Source: CALCCV01 sp964388665 (GTDB lineage Bacteria; Bdellovibrionota; Bdellovibrionia; Bdellovibrionales; Bdellovibrionaceae). Taken from it: a stretch of DNA of 6,401 nt. Below, one piece after another: positions 6,371 through 6,401 of the stretch (position 1 is the stretch's first letter; each line of letters begins with the position of its first letter). The stretch spans positions 1 to 6,401 of the forward strand of contig CAYMBJ010000136.1 in the NCBI GenBank assembly GCA_964388665.1, written 5' to 3'. Under the pieces are notes generated by a model. It made no database searches, was not told the DNA's origin, and saw only the letters and a list, made by a program, of their open reading frames with translations. A program made the translations under genes and the position numbers.

Positions 6371-6401
6371 ACAAAAAAATGAATAAAATAAGAAATAAAA
6401 T
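6349..6401 (+). repeat. Right arm of the perfect 53-bp inverted repeat, probable outward-facing IS end
   Basis: This arm is the exact reverse complement of 2-54 and runs to the last base of the window. Outward reading on the plus strand gives the TAAGGTGGACCCC tip, the palindrome TTGTCTAGACAA (6363-6374), and an ATG at 6379-6381 opening MNKIRNK. It overlaps the 3' end of the secreted-protein gene and supplies its stop codon. Perfect identity beyond the length of ordinary IS inverted repeats suggests that both arms are the same end of one element, present in opposite orientations. Because the matches end at the window edges, an assembly break in a multi-copy repeat is an equally good explanation. 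Confidence 0.9.

Overview
The window is a stretch of bacterial DNA of moderate GC. It carries four plus-strand protein genes, all encoding exported proteins, and it is bounded at both ends by a perfect 53-bp inverted repeat. Two N-termini have lipoprotein-type signals ending in FTNC and QPSC. Asn/Gln/Pro-rich positions before the lipid cysteine are common in Bdellovibrionota lipoproteins, so a bdellovibrio-like or related deltaproteobacterial-type organism is my best guess. Myxococcota, Planctomycetota and Verrucomicrobiota also carry the DUF1592/DUF1552 gene pair and cannot be excluded.

Layout: positions 2-54 are the left arm of the inverted repeat. Positions 55-278 are a leader region with no convincing gene, ending in a strong Shine-Dalgarno site. 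Positions 279-2276 encode a lipoprotein cytochrome c of the DUF1587/DUF1595/DUF1592/DUF1588/DUF1585 (planctomycete-type) family. After only 37 nt, 2314-3891 encodes a Tat-exported DUF1552 protein, its usual genomic partner. A 140-nt gap with a -10-like TACAAT and an alternating GC tract follows. Positions 4032-5444 encode a lipoprotein with a parallel beta-helix of polysaccharide lyase family 6 (alginate lyase / chondroitinase B type), with the likely catalytic Lys and Arg in place. Positions 5445-5860 are mostly non-coding. Positions 5861-6370 encode a small secreted protein of unknown function with an EF-hand-like calcium loop, and its last six codons and stop lie inside the right repeat arm (6349-6401).

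Working together (inference): the first two genes look like one transcription unit. The third is separately expressed or loosely coupled, and its product acts in the same cell-envelope compartment. A lipid-anchored cytochrome, a Tat-exported alkaline-phosphatase-superfamily-like protein and a lipid-anchored uronic-acid polysaccharide lyase could form a surface polysaccharide-processing unit, but the sequence alone does not show that they cooperate.

The repeat arms resemble the end of an insertion sequence of the IS3 type, facing outward on both sides. Either the 6.3 kb lies between two oppositely oriented copies of the same element, or the sequence is a contig that stopped in that repeat at both ends. 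In either case the fourth gene is probably cut short by the repeat.
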